A stretch of DNA of 64,000 nucleotides. Source: Solimicrobium silvestre. GTDB lineage: Bacteria; Pseudomonadota; Gammaproteobacteria; Burkholderiales; Burkholderiaceae_D. A model generated the notes under the pieces. That model saw nothing but the letters and a program-made list of their open reading frames with translations. It was not told where the DNA came from and did not search any database. Shown in pieces: positions 1 through 9,334 of the stretch (the first letter of the stretch is position 1; every line of letters starts with the position of its first letter). A program made the position numbers and the translations under genes. Where the stretch lies: assembly GCF_002976435.1 (NCBI RefSeq), contig NZ_PUGF01000006.1:1-64000 (forward strand), written 5' to 3'.

Positions 1-87
1 GGAAATCCGCAAAAAGCGCCTATTTTGCGCCTCGACGTTCAAATCGAGACCAAACAAATTCGTCGTTTTATGCAAGTAAATCATTAA
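1..87 (+). CDS. Possible 3' end of a truncated gene
   Basis: Frame 1 is open from the first base and stops at TAA, giving 28 residues (ends QIRRFMQVNH). The peptide is charged and reads like a normal protein C-terminus, but it is too short to assign to a family. The start lies outside the window. It could also be a chance open frame. Confidence 0.35.
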   Translation, partial: GNPQKAPILRLDVQIETKQIRRFMQVNH

Positions 88-632
88 CTTACAAGCTCCT
101 GGCGTGAGAACGTTGGGACACTACTGATACAGAATAAACATTCACAAATCCATGGCTGCTTGCTAAAACCCGTCCCACAATTTTGTCCAGACATCAAATC
201 TTTCTGCGGGCGCTCAACAGAGTCCACGCTAGAAATTGCTGGCATTAATCAATAGTGTCAATCATGATCAAAGCGATCTACAAAGGTGATGATCGGTTCA
301 TGATAACTATTACTATTACCATCATCGCAAGGATGAATTTGATCTAATAGCGTATAAAACGTGCGAATTTTACACACTTAATTTTATTTTTCGAAACCAT
401 GTAGTCTGAAGCGTTTCTCATTGCTACAAAAAATCGCTTTGCTTCACCCTCATACTGAATCCTCATCACACATCGTCTACATGACGTTAAGTGCCATTAG
501 CACCTAAAATTTCAGGTTACAATAATCGATTAAGTTTTACATAAACTTGCAAACTCGGAATTATTTAAAATTACCTTGAATATAGATATTCAAAAAAGCC
601 AGCAATTAAAACAACAATAAAGGTAGTGCAAA
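88..632. other. Intergenic stretch without a recognised gene
   Basis: About 545 AT-rich bases lie between the possible gene end and the FAD-binding protein gene. No open frame with protein-like composition, RNA gene or clear terminator was seen on either strand. The promoter of the following gene presumably lies in the last 100 bases, where AAAGGTAGTG just before the ATG gives a ribosome binding site. Confidence 0.5.
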
Positions 633-2036
633 ATGACACCAAACAAGATAACAACCATCGCGATTATTGGAGCTGGCTTTAGTGGTGTGGCTACCGCTTT
701 GCATCTTCTCAAATTCGAATTAATAAAACCAATCAAAGTGATGTTGATCGATACGATTGAGTCATTCGGAAAAGGTTTGGCATATGTAACTGAAGATGAT
801 AATTTGGTTTTAAATGTTCCAATTGGTAATATGAGTTTATTTTCGGATCAGCCCAACGATTTTTTAGATTTTTGCCAAAAAATTGATGCGTCACTGAATT
901 CAGGTTCATTTGTGTTTAGACGAATTTATGGCGAATATTTACAGGCCAGATTACAACAAGCAAAAACAGACTATCCGCAAAATTTTATTAAATTAAAAGA
1001 TTTTGTTACGGGTATCTCGCAATCCAATAATTGCTTTATCTTAGACTTAAAATCAGGCTCGCAGGTACAAGCAGACAAAGTAGTCATGGCCTTCGGCCAT
1101 TTTCAATCGAAACCGTTGGCTGAAATTCTTCCTAAAAACGCAATTAATCCCGCGATAGATAACAATATTCTTTTAGATAGTTCATGGGATATATGTGCCC
1201 TTGATCGTTTGCGAACCGATCAGAATGTGCTGATCCTGGGCGCAGGTCATACTGCAATTGATACGTTGTTTCGGCTGGTATCTAAAGGGGTTCAGCGTAA
1301 AATATATTTAGTTTCACGCCATGGATATATGCCCAACGGGCACAGAAAAGCGGGGGAATTTATAAAATTACCGATCCTGACCAAAGAAATTGAAATTAAG
1401 GTGAAAGAAGAACTGAAGATTAACCCCACCATCAGAACACTCTTTTCAACTTTACGCCAACTTACAAAAAATCATATGGCGCAGCAGGGGAACTGGCGTG
1501 ATGTGATTACAAGCCTACGACAAATTACTCCTGAAATTTGGAGGGGACTTTCTGTAAAAGAAAGACGCCGTTTTTTGACTCATATTGTGCATCTTTGGGA
1601 TGTATTGCGCCATCGTATTGCGCCGGTAGCGATGCGGAGACTCGACCTTTTAATCGCATCTGGTAAAGTTGAAGTTATCGCCGGGCGAATTAAGCAACTC
1701 AATCCAGATGGAAATAGCATCAATGCCGTAATTTCTTTAAGAAGGACAAATCAGAATCAGGAGGTTAAGATCGGCTCAGTCATTAATTGTACCGGCCCAA
1801 ATTACGACATAAATAGAGTAATTAATCCATTGGTACGCCAATTGACTGAACTGAGAATATTACAACAAGATGAATTAAAATTAGGATTTAAGGTTGATGA
1901 GCAATACCGCTGCAGTCATATCCAACATCTTTACTATATTGGTCCTATGCTTAAAGCCAGTCATTGGGAAGCAATAGCGGTACCAGAATTACGTACCCAT
2001 GCTCTAAATTTGGCCAACATTCTTGTAGAGAGTTGA
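633..2036 (+). CDS. FAD/NAD(P)-binding protein, YdhS-like
   Basis: Predicted cytoplasmic flavoprotein of 467 residues. Residues 10-25 carry the dinucleotide-binding fold motif IIGAGFSGVATALHLL (GxGxxG), and a second Rossmann motif, LILGAGHTAIDTL, lies near residue 200, as expected for a two-dinucleotide FAD/NAD(P) enzyme. The size and the early 'GKGLAY' and 'LNVP' segments fit the COG4529 (E. coli YdhS) family, whose substrate is unknown to me. AAAGGTAG precedes the ATG. It stands alone, on the opposite strand to the glycan genes that follow, so a link to polysaccharide synthesis cannot be claimed. Family placement is fairly sure; function is not. Confidence 0.75.
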   Translation: MTPNKITTIAIIGAGFSGVATALHLLKFELIKPIKVMLIDTIESFGKGLAYVTEDDNLVLNVPIGNMSLFSDQPNDFLDFCQKIDASLNSGSFVFRRIYGEYLQARLQQAKTDYPQNFIKLKDFVTGISQSNNCFILDLKSGSQVQADKVVMAFGHFQSKPLAEILPKNAINPAIDNNILLDSSWDICALDRLRTDQNVLILGAGHTAIDTLFRLVSKGVQRKIYLVSRHGYMPNGHRKAGEFIKLPILTKEIEIKVKEELKINPTIRTLFSTLRQLTKNHMAQQGNWRDVITSLRQITPEIWRGLSVKERRRFLTHIVHLWDVLRHRIAPVAMRRLDLLIASGKVEVIAGRIKQLNPDGNSINAVISLRRTNQNQEVKIGSVINCTGPNYDINRVINPLVRQLTELRILQQDELKLGFKVDEQYRCSHIQHLYYIGPMLKASHWEAIAVPELRTHALNLANILVES

Positions 2037-2241
2037 TGCACAGAGCGTGAAATAGAGTCGACTTTAATTATGACTCTCTGTATGCCCCCACCTGTAACGG
2101 AATCGTATGTGTCACAGCGGGCAATCAAATAACCATTTAAACCGGGAAGGGCATCGCCATAAAAATTATAGCAGTTGGTATCGATTTGATAAAACCATTT
2201 TTTCCAGATTCATGGCATAGATAGTCAATTTTGGATGCGCG

Positions 2242-3138
2242 TCAACACTTGGGTATATCAGTTGAAGTTAATGCAAACTTACGCGGATTAAAACCAAAGT
2301 CTTGCTTGGCTTCTAGATGGTCAAAAACCATATCGCAATTCATTCGTTCCGCCATTGCACCCGACCATTTCCGGTAACGCGGCAAAATTCGCAACACGGT
2401 CACTGTCATGCTAAACATCCAAAGCGGAATAGATAACATACGTGGGCGCTTATCCAACGCAAAACAAATTCGGGAAACCATTTCACGATAAGTAAGAACT
2501 TCATCACCGGAAATATTGTATGCGTGATTTGCAGAAGAGGATGCACACAGGGCGTCAAAACAAGCCTCAGCTACATCTTGCGCATGAATCGGCTGACGTA
2601 GACCAGAGGCTTTCCCCAATAAGGGAAAAAAACCAAATCGACGAATAAAATTAGCTATCTCGCTTATATTTTTATCGCGCCCAAAACCATAAATTAATGT
2701 TGGCCGCAATATCACCCATTCAACACAGCGACTTTCAGCCCAAATTTGCAAACGCGCTTCAGCATCTGCCAACTGCTTAGATAAAATTCGTTCATTGCGA
2801 TCTGAGGAATTATCTTTGGTGAAGCGACTGGTTGAAGAAAGAGCCACCACTCGCCGCACGCAATGTGCTTCAAGTAAAGTGAAGTACTCTGGCAGCACAG
2901 CAATTGGCGCAAGACAAATCCAAAGAGGAATTTTATTTTCTGCAGCATTCTGTTGCATAGAATCTGCCTCAATCTGCAGCCATTTAATGCCACCAGTGAA
3001 CTGCGTAACTGTACGACGTGAAAAAGCAAACACCGACCTATCTGCTATTTCTAACTGCTGTAGAACGGACACGCCAACAAAACTAGTTGCACCCAGCACC
3101 CCAATAGCTTGGAACTTATTATTTTCAATTTCACTCAT
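2242..3138 (-). CDS. NAD(P)-dependent epimerase/dehydratase family protein
   Basis: Predicted short-chain dehydrogenase-type sugar or nucleotide-sugar modifying enzyme, 298 residues. The N-terminus has the Rossmann motif GVLGATSFVG, and RPTLIYGFGRD with LRQPIHAQDVAEACFDAL is typical of extended or atypical SDRs that act on nucleotide sugars or lipid-linked sugars. The start chosen is the ATG of MSEIENNKF, which overlaps the end of the upstream glycosyltransferase by eight bases; a longer GTG start would overlap it by about 90. It is the last gene of the minus-strand glycan run. A canonical YxxxK pair is not obvious, so it may be an atypical SDR. The substrate is unknown. Confidence 0.7.
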   Translation of the reverse strand: MSEIENNKFQAIGVLGATSFVGVSVLQQLEIADRSVFAFSRRTVTQFTGGIKWLQIEADSMQQNAAENKIPLWICLAPIAVLPEYFTLLEAHCVRRVVALSSTSRFTKDNSSDRNERILSKQLADAEARLQIWAESRCVEWVILRPTLIYGFGRDKNISEIANFIRRFGFFPLLGKASGLRQPIHAQDVAEACFDALCASSSANHAYNISGDEVLTYREMVSRICFALDKRPRMLSIPLWMFSMTVTVLRILPRYRKWSGAMAERMNCDMVFDHLEAKQDFGFNPRKFALTSTDIPKC

Positions 3139-4042
3139 ATCTACGTCTTTTAGAACGCAAGGCGTTTCTAAAATGTTGGGTTGAATGATGGGTAGCAACC
3201 ATTCCAAAGCGTAGCCATACACCTACCACGATCAACGCCATCAACGCACCGGGGTATTGATGACGAAAAAATTTATGATAAAACCGGATCATCCCCTTGT
3301 GCTTATGCCACTCAACAAACACCTTCTTATTCTTACCGCACGCACCTAATGCATGAGTAATTTTTGCAGTAGGGACAAACAAAATTTTCCAACCCTTTTG
3401 CCTAAAACGCATACACCAATCTAAATCTTCACAATGCAAAAAATAACCCTCATCCCACCCCCCAACATCCTGCATCACATCACGCCTAACCATCATACAA
3501 GCACCTGAAATTGCCTCGACCTCAATCGGATGGTCCGGAAGTTTTTGCTTATGCAAATGAAAATCATAGAACAATTTTGGCCATCGACCTGAAAAACGCA
3601 CCAAACCAAATGCCCGCACAAATGAGCGCCACGGAGTAGGGATTGCTCTCCGTCCACCCGCTTGCTCTGTACCATCCCAATTAACGAGTAAACCACCGAC
3701 CATTCCTACTTCCGCATCCTTACACATAGTCTCCAACAGACTTACTAACGCTCCAGGTTTAAAGGAGCAATCAGGATTCAGAAACAACAATATAGGTGCA
3801 GTGGCCTTGTTAGTGCCTTGATTACAAGCTGCGGCAAAACCAAGGTTAGTTACATTTTTAATTAGATGAACATTAGGTAGCCCAACTAGGGCATTCAAAC
3901 TCTGATCCGATGAAGCGTTATCAACAATTATAATTTCGATTTTCAATGGACAATTCAATAATGAATTGACGCAAGCATACAGCAGGTCACCGGCATTGTA
4001 GTTGACAATTACTGTTGAAATATCGAAATTCATTATTTCCAT
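3131..4042 (-). CDS. Glycosyltransferase family 2 (WbbL/rhamnosyltransferase-like)
   Basis: Predicted cytoplasmic GT-A glycosyltransferase of 303 residues that adds one sugar to the lipid-linked glycan. STVIVNYNAGDLLYACVNSL at the start, IIVDNASSDQS, NLGFAAACNQG and LFLNPDCSF are the nucleotide-sugar binding signatures of the WbbL-like GT2 group, many of which use dTDP-rhamnose; GYFLHCEDLDWCMRF holds the acidic catalytic region. dTDP-rhamnose genes are present in the same locus, so a rhamnosyltransferase role is reasonable but inferred. MNFDIS three codons in is an alternative start. It overlaps the following epimerase gene, suggesting co-translation. Confidence 0.85.
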   Translation of the reverse strand: MEIMNFDISTVIVNYNAGDLLYACVNSLLNCPLKIEIIIVDNASSDQSLNALVGLPNVHLIKNVTNLGFAAACNQGTNKATAPILLFLNPDCSFKPGALVSLLETMCKDAEVGMVGGLLVNWDGTEQAGGRRAIPTPWRSFVRAFGLVRFSGRWPKLFYDFHLHKQKLPDHPIEVEAISGACMMVRRDVMQDVGGWDEGYFLHCEDLDWCMRFRQKGWKILFVPTAKITHALGACGKNKKVFVEWHKHKGMIRFYHKFFRHQYPGALMALIVVGVWLRFGMVATHHSTQHFRNALRSKRRRYE

Positions 4043-4689
4043 TAACTTGAATCAAATCACTTATTAATACTCATAAACTAAAGGCCAATGTTTGATGTTA
4101 GGCGCAAAACATGATTTACAAACAACTTAGCTCTTAACAGGTATATATTATTTTTGCCATTAAATCCGTATTTCCATGCTTATTATAGTAAAAGGATGAG
4201 TTTTTAGTATTTTTTAAATAACTATTATAAAATGGATCAACAGATCCGGACGGCAGTTTAAGGCTTACCTAATCGAAAGATGAAGAGCTGGTAATGAGTA
4301 AGGTAAATGCACGATACTTATCGGCAAATAAAAAGCACAAGAATCTGGAGTTCCCTCAATCCAAGATCATTTATTAAAAAATTTGTTTGAAAATGCAAAT
4401 CGTATATTGCAATATTGGCAATGTAAAGCTAATTTATCCAGATTCCGATCCAGCCAATTAGATGCCAACTAAACTGGTTCAATTTAATGGTAGAATTACG
4501 AAATTGCAATAGCTAATTACATAAAAAATTTAAAATACTTTGAATTTAACGTCGTAATTTCACAAAATTACTAGCGCACTAACAAGTTAAACTAAAAAAT
4601 AATCTATTTCGCCACTGATTTATGCTAATGCATAATTTCCATTCACACTGAAAAATAAACAATTTTCCTAACTTAAACACACTATCAAT
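4043..4689. other. AT-rich divergent intergenic region
   Basis: About 650 bases separate a minus-strand glycosyltransferase and a plus-strand lipoprotein gene that point away from each other. The stretch is very AT-rich and has no open frame of protein-like composition. It must hold the promoter of the lipoprotein and possibly a promoter for the two distal glycan genes, but no convincing -35/-10 pair could be chosen by eye. Confidence 0.45.
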
Positions 4690-4704
4690 ATGACAATAAA
4701 TCAA

Positions 4705-5142
4705 ATGAAATCAGCAATTCTAGCACTAGCGGTTGCAGCGGCAACGTCCATCTCTGGTTGCGGCTCTGACAAATCAGAATTTGTCATTATTGCTGACGAT
4801 AACTGTGGAATAAATGCACCTTTAGGAAATACTCCATTTAACAGACAAACAGACCTGCTTCCATGGGGATGGGCATTCGACAAGGCAACTGGAACCGTAC
4901 CTGACCAAATTTTTATGCAAATAATTTCTGAAGATCATAAAAGTAGTACGAAAGCCACTATGAAACGAGCATCAAGGCCGGATGTTGCAAAAGCATTTGG
5001 CCTTCCAATTGATATGGCAGGGTACGGAGGTCAGATCGAAGTGAAAAATCTTCCTGCTGGGACTTACTCAGTTTCTATTGTACAAACATCTGGCAATAAA
5101 ACCATAGTTTGCACCAGTCCTTCAAAAATAATTTTGAATTAA
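4705..5142 (+). CDS. Small predicted lipoprotein of unknown function
   Basis: The start MKSAILALAVAAATSISGC is a lipoprotein signal: a Lys, a hydrophobic stretch and a lipobox (SISGC) with the Cys at residue 19. A second ATG five codons upstream would also give an ORF, but MKSAIL starts a cleaner signal peptide; neither has a good Shine-Dalgarno. The mature part is about 125 residues with conserved-looking blocks (LLPWGWAFDKATG, NLPAGTYSVSIV) that suggest a beta-sandwich domain. It lies alone and in reverse inside the glycan locus, its stop overlapping the stop of the neighbouring glycosyltransferase by four bases. I do not recognise the family. Confidence 0.6.
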   Translation: MKSAILALAVAAATSISGCGSDKSEFVIIADDNCGINAPLGNTPFNRQTDLLPWGWAFDKATGTVPDQIFMQIISEDHKSSTKATMKRASRPDVAKAFGLPIDMAGYGGQIEVKNLPAGTYSVSIVQTSGNKTIVCTSPSKIILN

Positions 5143-6089
5143 TCTAAAAAGATCGATTTATTGAGATGCTTCCAAATCACACCAATGGAAGCAACTCTTC
5201 TCTTTTGAATAAATTTTCTTTTACTCCACATTTTTGGCAATCCTGATAAAGCATCCCATTTTGCACTTAAAATTGCACCAGAATGCCCATTAAGTACAAA
5301 CCAAACAATGGAAATGAAATTTAAACCAATATGCAATGGGAGTAATATCCAGAATAAATACCCCGGCATATTCTTAATATACGTCCAAACCAGATTACGA
5401 TGTCCGTGGTAAATTGAAAAATCACTATGCTGGCCTCCCGTAGTTGCTGAACCGACGTGATGCACTACTGCATTAGGTACATACCTTGCCTTATGCCCAG
5501 CAAGTCGTAGGCGAAAACCCAAATCAATATCTTCCACGTAACAAAAATAGTCTTCATCAAACCCATCTACGTCAACTAATGCCTGCCGCCGATACAACGC
5601 AGCTGCAGCGCATGGAGAAAAAATCTCCATGGCCCGCAAATGTTTTTTTTGTTGCTTTACCCCATACCGATCTCGCCAAACTAATCCACTCAGGTGATAA
5701 CTATCGCCAATGCCGTCCAAAAATTCGGGATTGGCTTGACATAATTGCCGCGAACCAAAAGCCGCTACATCAGGGTAATTCGTAGCAGCAATAAGTAAAT
5801 TCTCAAGCCAATCTGACTCAGGAAAAGCATCTGGATTTAACAATGCAACAAATTCATCTTTGCACTCAGCAAGAGCACGGTTATTGCCTGCCGCAAAACC
5901 TAAATTAGAAGTCATTTGAAATAAAATAACATTTTCAAACGATTCAACATTTTTAGCAGAACCATCAAAACTCGCATTATCAACAACAATAACCTGCTTG
6001 GGTAAAACAGTTTGCAAACTTAAGTGTTGCAAACATTGTGTCAAAAGTGAAGAGCTATTCCAGTTAACAATAATTACAGTTACAGCCAT
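5139..6089 (-). CDS. Glycosyltransferase family 2 with C-terminal membrane segment
   Basis: Predicted GT-A glycosyltransferase of 316 residues. AVTVIIVNWNSSSLLTQCL, VIVVDNASFDGS, NLGFAAGNNRAL and FVALLNPDAFPE match WbbL-type rhamnosyltransferases, and DYFCYVEDIDLGFRLRLAGH is the usual C-terminal acidic motif. A hydrophobic segment (YLFWILLPLHIGLNFISIVWFVL, in two parts around residues 245-265) probably attaches it to the inner membrane. It resembles the glycosyltransferase two genes downstream in type and so may use the same donor. Separated by about 100 bases from the next glycosyltransferase upstream. Confidence 0.85.
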   Translation of the reverse strand: MAVTVIIVNWNSSSLLTQCLQHLSLQTVLPKQVIVVDNASFDGSAKNVESFENVILFQMTSNLGFAAGNNRALAECKDEFVALLNPDAFPESDWLENLLIAATNYPDVAAFGSRQLCQANPEFLDGIGDSYHLSGLVWRDRYGVKQQKKHLRAMEIFSPCAAAALYRRQALVDVDGFDEDYFCYVEDIDLGFRLRLAGHKARYVPNAVVHHVGSATTGGQHSDFSIYHGHRNLVWTYIKNMPGYLFWILLPLHIGLNFISIVWFVLNGHSGAILSAKWDALSGLPKMWSKRKFIQKRRVASIGVIWKHLNKSIFLD

Positions 6090-6190
6090 TGATAAATTTC
6101 CCGATTAAAGAGCATAATTTCCTGAGCTATTTTTTAATGAATCAATATATCAATGTAGATTTAAATTAAAGTTGACTACCTATTGCCACT

Positions 6191-7354
6191 TTAACTTCTC
6201 CGATTATTTAACGATTTCAAAACTTGATTAACGCTCAGTAGCTTCGCGCTAACAAATTTTAAAAAAAATTTCAATTGAAGTCCATTAAAGAAGCCCATAT
6301 TAGTTGCACTATTAATGCGCTCGCCCAAATTTACCGCTCGCTCAATAATAGTTCGATTCAGCGTACCTATCTCACCCATTTGTTGTTGGAACCAACGATC
6401 ATCTATTCGATAGGCAGTAACCATTACATCATAACATTTCTCTAGTCCAAGTATTTTAAACATATGTAATAAGCCAACTAATTTGTATGGTTTGCCTAAC
6501 CATTGGTTTTCTCTTAGAAAAAGAAGTCCTTTTTCAATTTCAAGATGTTCGTCGCTCGGTAGATTTTTAACTACTAACAAATCTGAAAAGCCATCGATAA
6601 GCTGTTCACGGGTAACATGCTCAAAAAAATCTTCCGCGATTAAAAAGTGTTCATTAATAGTTCTGGTCGAATTCACTTCCGTCTGGCTGCTTGCATTCTC
6701 TCCAGGTAATATTCGGAAATTGATCAACTCACGATCTGAAATAAATATCTCGTAATACTTAATTAAGCGTATCCACATTTCAAAATCAGGCAACTGACGA
6801 AGCCGATTGTTATACATTCCAAGTTCGTTATAACAAGTCTTACGTATCAACATAGTCGGATGACAAATACAGTTCCCAAGATCAAAAAATCTTCTCAACC
6901 ATTGACCTTGAGTACGATTTTCCTGATCAAAAACTGAACCAAATGGAAGTGTTTCCTTACCTATGCTTTCACCAGTTTTATCAATAAATTTCGCTCTGCC
7001 AAAACAAGCGCCAATCAAAGGATTATTTCGCAAAATTTGAACTTGGTACGCTAGCTTATCGCTACCGATCCAACTATCATCAGAATTTATTAATGCAATA
7101 AATTCGCCAGAAGCACGTTCAATTAACTCATTTGTTACGACACAAGCACCACGATTTACTTCATTCGGAAAGAATTGAATTCGTTGATCTTTGATTGAAG
7201 CAACAACTTCCCTCGTTCTATCAAAAGATCCATCGTCTGCAATCAAGAATTCGAAATCGACTCCTTGCTGCGCTAAAACGCTTTCAATAGCCTGCTTAAC
7301 AAAATCAGCATGGTTGTATGTCGCCATGATTACGGAAACCAATGGAGATGTCAT
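6191..7354 (-). CDS. Glycosyltransferase family 2
   Basis: 387-residue cytoplasmic GT-A enzyme. PLVSVIMATYNHADFVKQAI begins the fold; FLIADDGSFDRT binds the nucleotide, and ALINSDDSW holds the DxD-like metal site. CHPTMLIRK and LPDFEMWIRLI are typical acceptor-side motifs of this GT2 subgroup. About 150 residues follow the catalytic domain and have no recognisable domain. The start overlaps the stop of the upstream glycosyltransferase by four bases (ATGA), so the two are translationally coupled. Donor and acceptor sugars cannot be told from sequence. Confidence 0.85.
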   Translation of the reverse strand: MTSPLVSVIMATYNHADFVKQAIESVLAQQGVDFEFLIADDGSFDRTREVVASIKDQRIQFFPNEVNRGACVVTNELIERASGEFIALINSDDSWIGSDKLAYQVQILRNNPLIGACFGRAKFIDKTGESIGKETLPFGSVFDQENRTQGQWLRRFFDLGNCICHPTMLIRKTCYNELGMYNNRLRQLPDFEMWIRLIKYYEIFISDRELINFRILPGENASSQTEVNSTRTINEHFLIAEDFFEHVTREQLIDGFSDLLVVKNLPSDEHLEIEKGLLFLRENQWLGKPYKLVGLLHMFKILGLEKCYDVMVTAYRIDDRWFQQQMGEIGTLNRTIIERAVNLGERINSATNMGFFNGLQLKFFLKFVSAKLLSVNQVLKSLNNRRS

Positions 7355-8319
7355 ACTGCCCCCCTATGAAAAAAATTTACAATATATTTTTTAAGATTCG
7401 GTGGAATTAAGCCACGCATAAGTCCCATTACAAATGGCGGCAGCCAATCTACAACCTGTGCCAGTAATCCAGCAGGTGGATTTATCGCAGTAGAAACGAC
7501 ATGTATAAAATTTGATTTAGCGATCATATTTGTCAAATGATTTGATAAATTCTCAAACTCTGCATGATAGATGTGCTGGGTTAAAGCATCATAGCTGGGG
7601 ATTAATTCCAATTGCAGCTTGAGTTGTTCTATATGGGGAGTTTGCGACCAGACACCATTTGAATGCACACGATAGACAGACATTGGCTGCTCTAAAAAGC
7701 CAATCATACTTTTTTTGGCAATACAAATATTAACTATCCAATCGTAGGAACAAATATTAAATAATTCTTCTGGTAAATTTTCAAGTGCAGATTTTCTGTA
7801 CATGCAGGTAGAAAAATTTCCCACCAAATTATCAGCAATTAAATCCCGAGCCGTTACCAATCGGTGGTTATTACTAATGGCAACCCTTGGATAAAAAAGA
7901 TTGCGATTTTCCTCATAAACAAAATAATTTACAGAGCACAGATCACATTCCCAATGAGTATCGAGAAATTCAATTTGACGCTGAAGTTTAAAAGGACTGA
8001 CCCAATAATCATCTCCCTCAAGCACTGCTACATACTCACCAGAACAGGCCGAAAAAGCTCTTTGATAATTTTTTGTTATCCCTAAATTTTTTGTATTATC
8101 TAAATATTTGAAAATAAATTGATTGTTTTTACCTTCATAACTCTTAATAATATCTAATGTACTATCCTGAGAACAATCATCAGCAATAACAAGCTCCACT
8201 ACACCACAAATATTTTGCTGAAATAAACTTTGTAAGGCTTGATTCAAATATTTTTTATGATTATAAGTAACCAATAATACTGATAACTTAATCTCATGTG
8301 GTTTATTCATTTCATTCAT
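7351..8319 (-). CDS. Glycosyltransferase family 2
   Basis: 322-residue GT-A enzyme. KLSVLLVTYNHKKYLNQAL, LVIADDCSQDST and YVAVLEGDDYWVSPFKLQRQ are the hallmarks of the GT2 subgroup that adds sugars in O-antigen synthesis, with EGDDYW as the DxD-like motif. MNEMNK offers two start codons three residues apart. It is coupled to the following glycosyltransferase by a four-base overlap. About 130 bases separate it from the acyltransferase gene upstream, but both are likely in one transcript. Sugar specificity is unknown. Confidence 0.85.
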   Translation of the reverse strand: MNEMNKPHEIKLSVLLVTYNHKKYLNQALQSLFQQNICGVVELVIADDCSQDSTLDIIKSYEGKNNQFIFKYLDNTKNLGITKNYQRAFSACSGEYVAVLEGDDYWVSPFKLQRQIEFLDTHWECDLCSVNYFVYEENRNLFYPRVAISNNHRLVTARDLIADNLVGNFSTCMYRKSALENLPEELFNICSYDWIVNICIAKKSMIGFLEQPMSVYRVHSNGVWSQTPHIEQLKLQLELIPSYDALTQHIYHAEFENLSNHLTNMIAKSNFIHVVSTAINPPAGLLAQVVDWLPPFVMGLMRGLIPPNLKKYIVNFFHRGAV

Positions 8320-8448
8320 AAACGTTCCGCTATTTTTATTTAAATCTTAGTTTGATCGAATTATTTTAATGATATTTAAATCTATTAAATCAATATTGCC
8401 ATTTTAAAAACAAGTGCTTATCGAAATTTTCATAAATTAGAAATTTTT

Positions 8449-9144
8449 TTAATGACTATTATTTTCTGATTCCAATGGTTTATTTTTTTTTATTGGCCTT
8501 GCGGGGTTTCCTACCACGGTCACCCCATCAGGAACATCCTTGGTTACAACTGCCCCCATTCCAACTACGGCACCCTTACCAATCCTCAAAGGCTTATCAA
8601 TTTTACCTTCTTTAATTACTGCATTTGCTCCTATAAACGCGTAATCACCAACAATTACACGCCCATTACAACGGGCACCAGGTGACAATGTGACAAAATC
8701 GCCAATTACACAATCATGAGAAACAGATGAAAAAATATTTGCTTGAAAAAATTTTCCAATTTTCACATCCGATGTAATCATAGAATTTGGGCAAAATACA
8801 GATCCTATTCCAATTGAATTATTTTCCAAAAAATCGGCCCGAGGAGAGTGAATTTCAATAACTTCTGCTTTTCCTGCTACCATAGTGAACATAGCCTCAC
8901 GCGCTCGCCCATCACCAATTGCGATGTTAAAATATTTATCACCATCCAATGCAAAAAAATCATCCAATGAAATTAATGGATAACCATTTACTTTGGAATT
9001 TTCTGGTTCCCACGTTTCTACAAAATAAACATGAATTATTCCAGGTGGAACAGACAATGTTTTACATATACTTGATTTCACAAAGGGCATCACTTCCCGA
9101 CCTGATCCACCTGCACCAATTAATCCAAAAACTATTTTTTTCAT
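8449..9144 (-). CDS. PglD/NeuD/VioB-like sugar acyltransferase
   Basis: Predicted cytoplasmic acyltransferase of 231 residues that N- or O-acylates a nucleotide-linked amino sugar with acetyl-CoA. The N-terminal Rossmann-like part has GLIGAGGSGREV, and from residue ~95 there is a left-handed beta-helix of hexapeptide repeats (IGIGSVFCPNSMI, VIGDFVTLSPGA, IGKGAVVGMGAVV). SVSHDCVIGDF contains the probable catalytic His. It lies just downstream of a VioA-like aminotransferase, which suggests that the pair makes dTDP-4-acylamino-4,6-dideoxyglucose (VioA/VioB route). The pairing is inferred from context; the family is clear. Confidence 0.8.
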   Translation of the reverse strand: MKKIVFGLIGAGGSGREVMPFVKSSICKTLSVPPGIIHVYFVETWEPENSKVNGYPLISLDDFFALDGDKYFNIAIGDGRAREAMFTMVAGKAEVIEIHSPRADFLENNSIGIGSVFCPNSMITSDVKIGKFFQANIFSSVSHDCVIGDFVTLSPGARCNGRVIVGDYAFIGANAVIKEGKIDKPLRIGKGAVVGMGAVVTKDVPDGVTVVGNPARPIKKNKPLESENNSH

Positions 9145-9334
9145 AAATTAATTTTTAATATAGTCATATAATTCATTACTTAAATCTCAAAATCATTTTT
9201 CAACATAATACGTTGATTTTTTTACATTGAAATATGTTCGTAGCCACAACAGTTAAAACTATAAATTTGACTACAAATATCTTGAAGGGGGCATTCAAAT
9301 TTGTTGAAATGAACAATCAAACTGCGAAACATAA

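Noticed and set aside
88-632. Possible small RNA or gene in the first gap
   Set aside because: No promoter-hairpin-terminator set and no coding pattern could be found.
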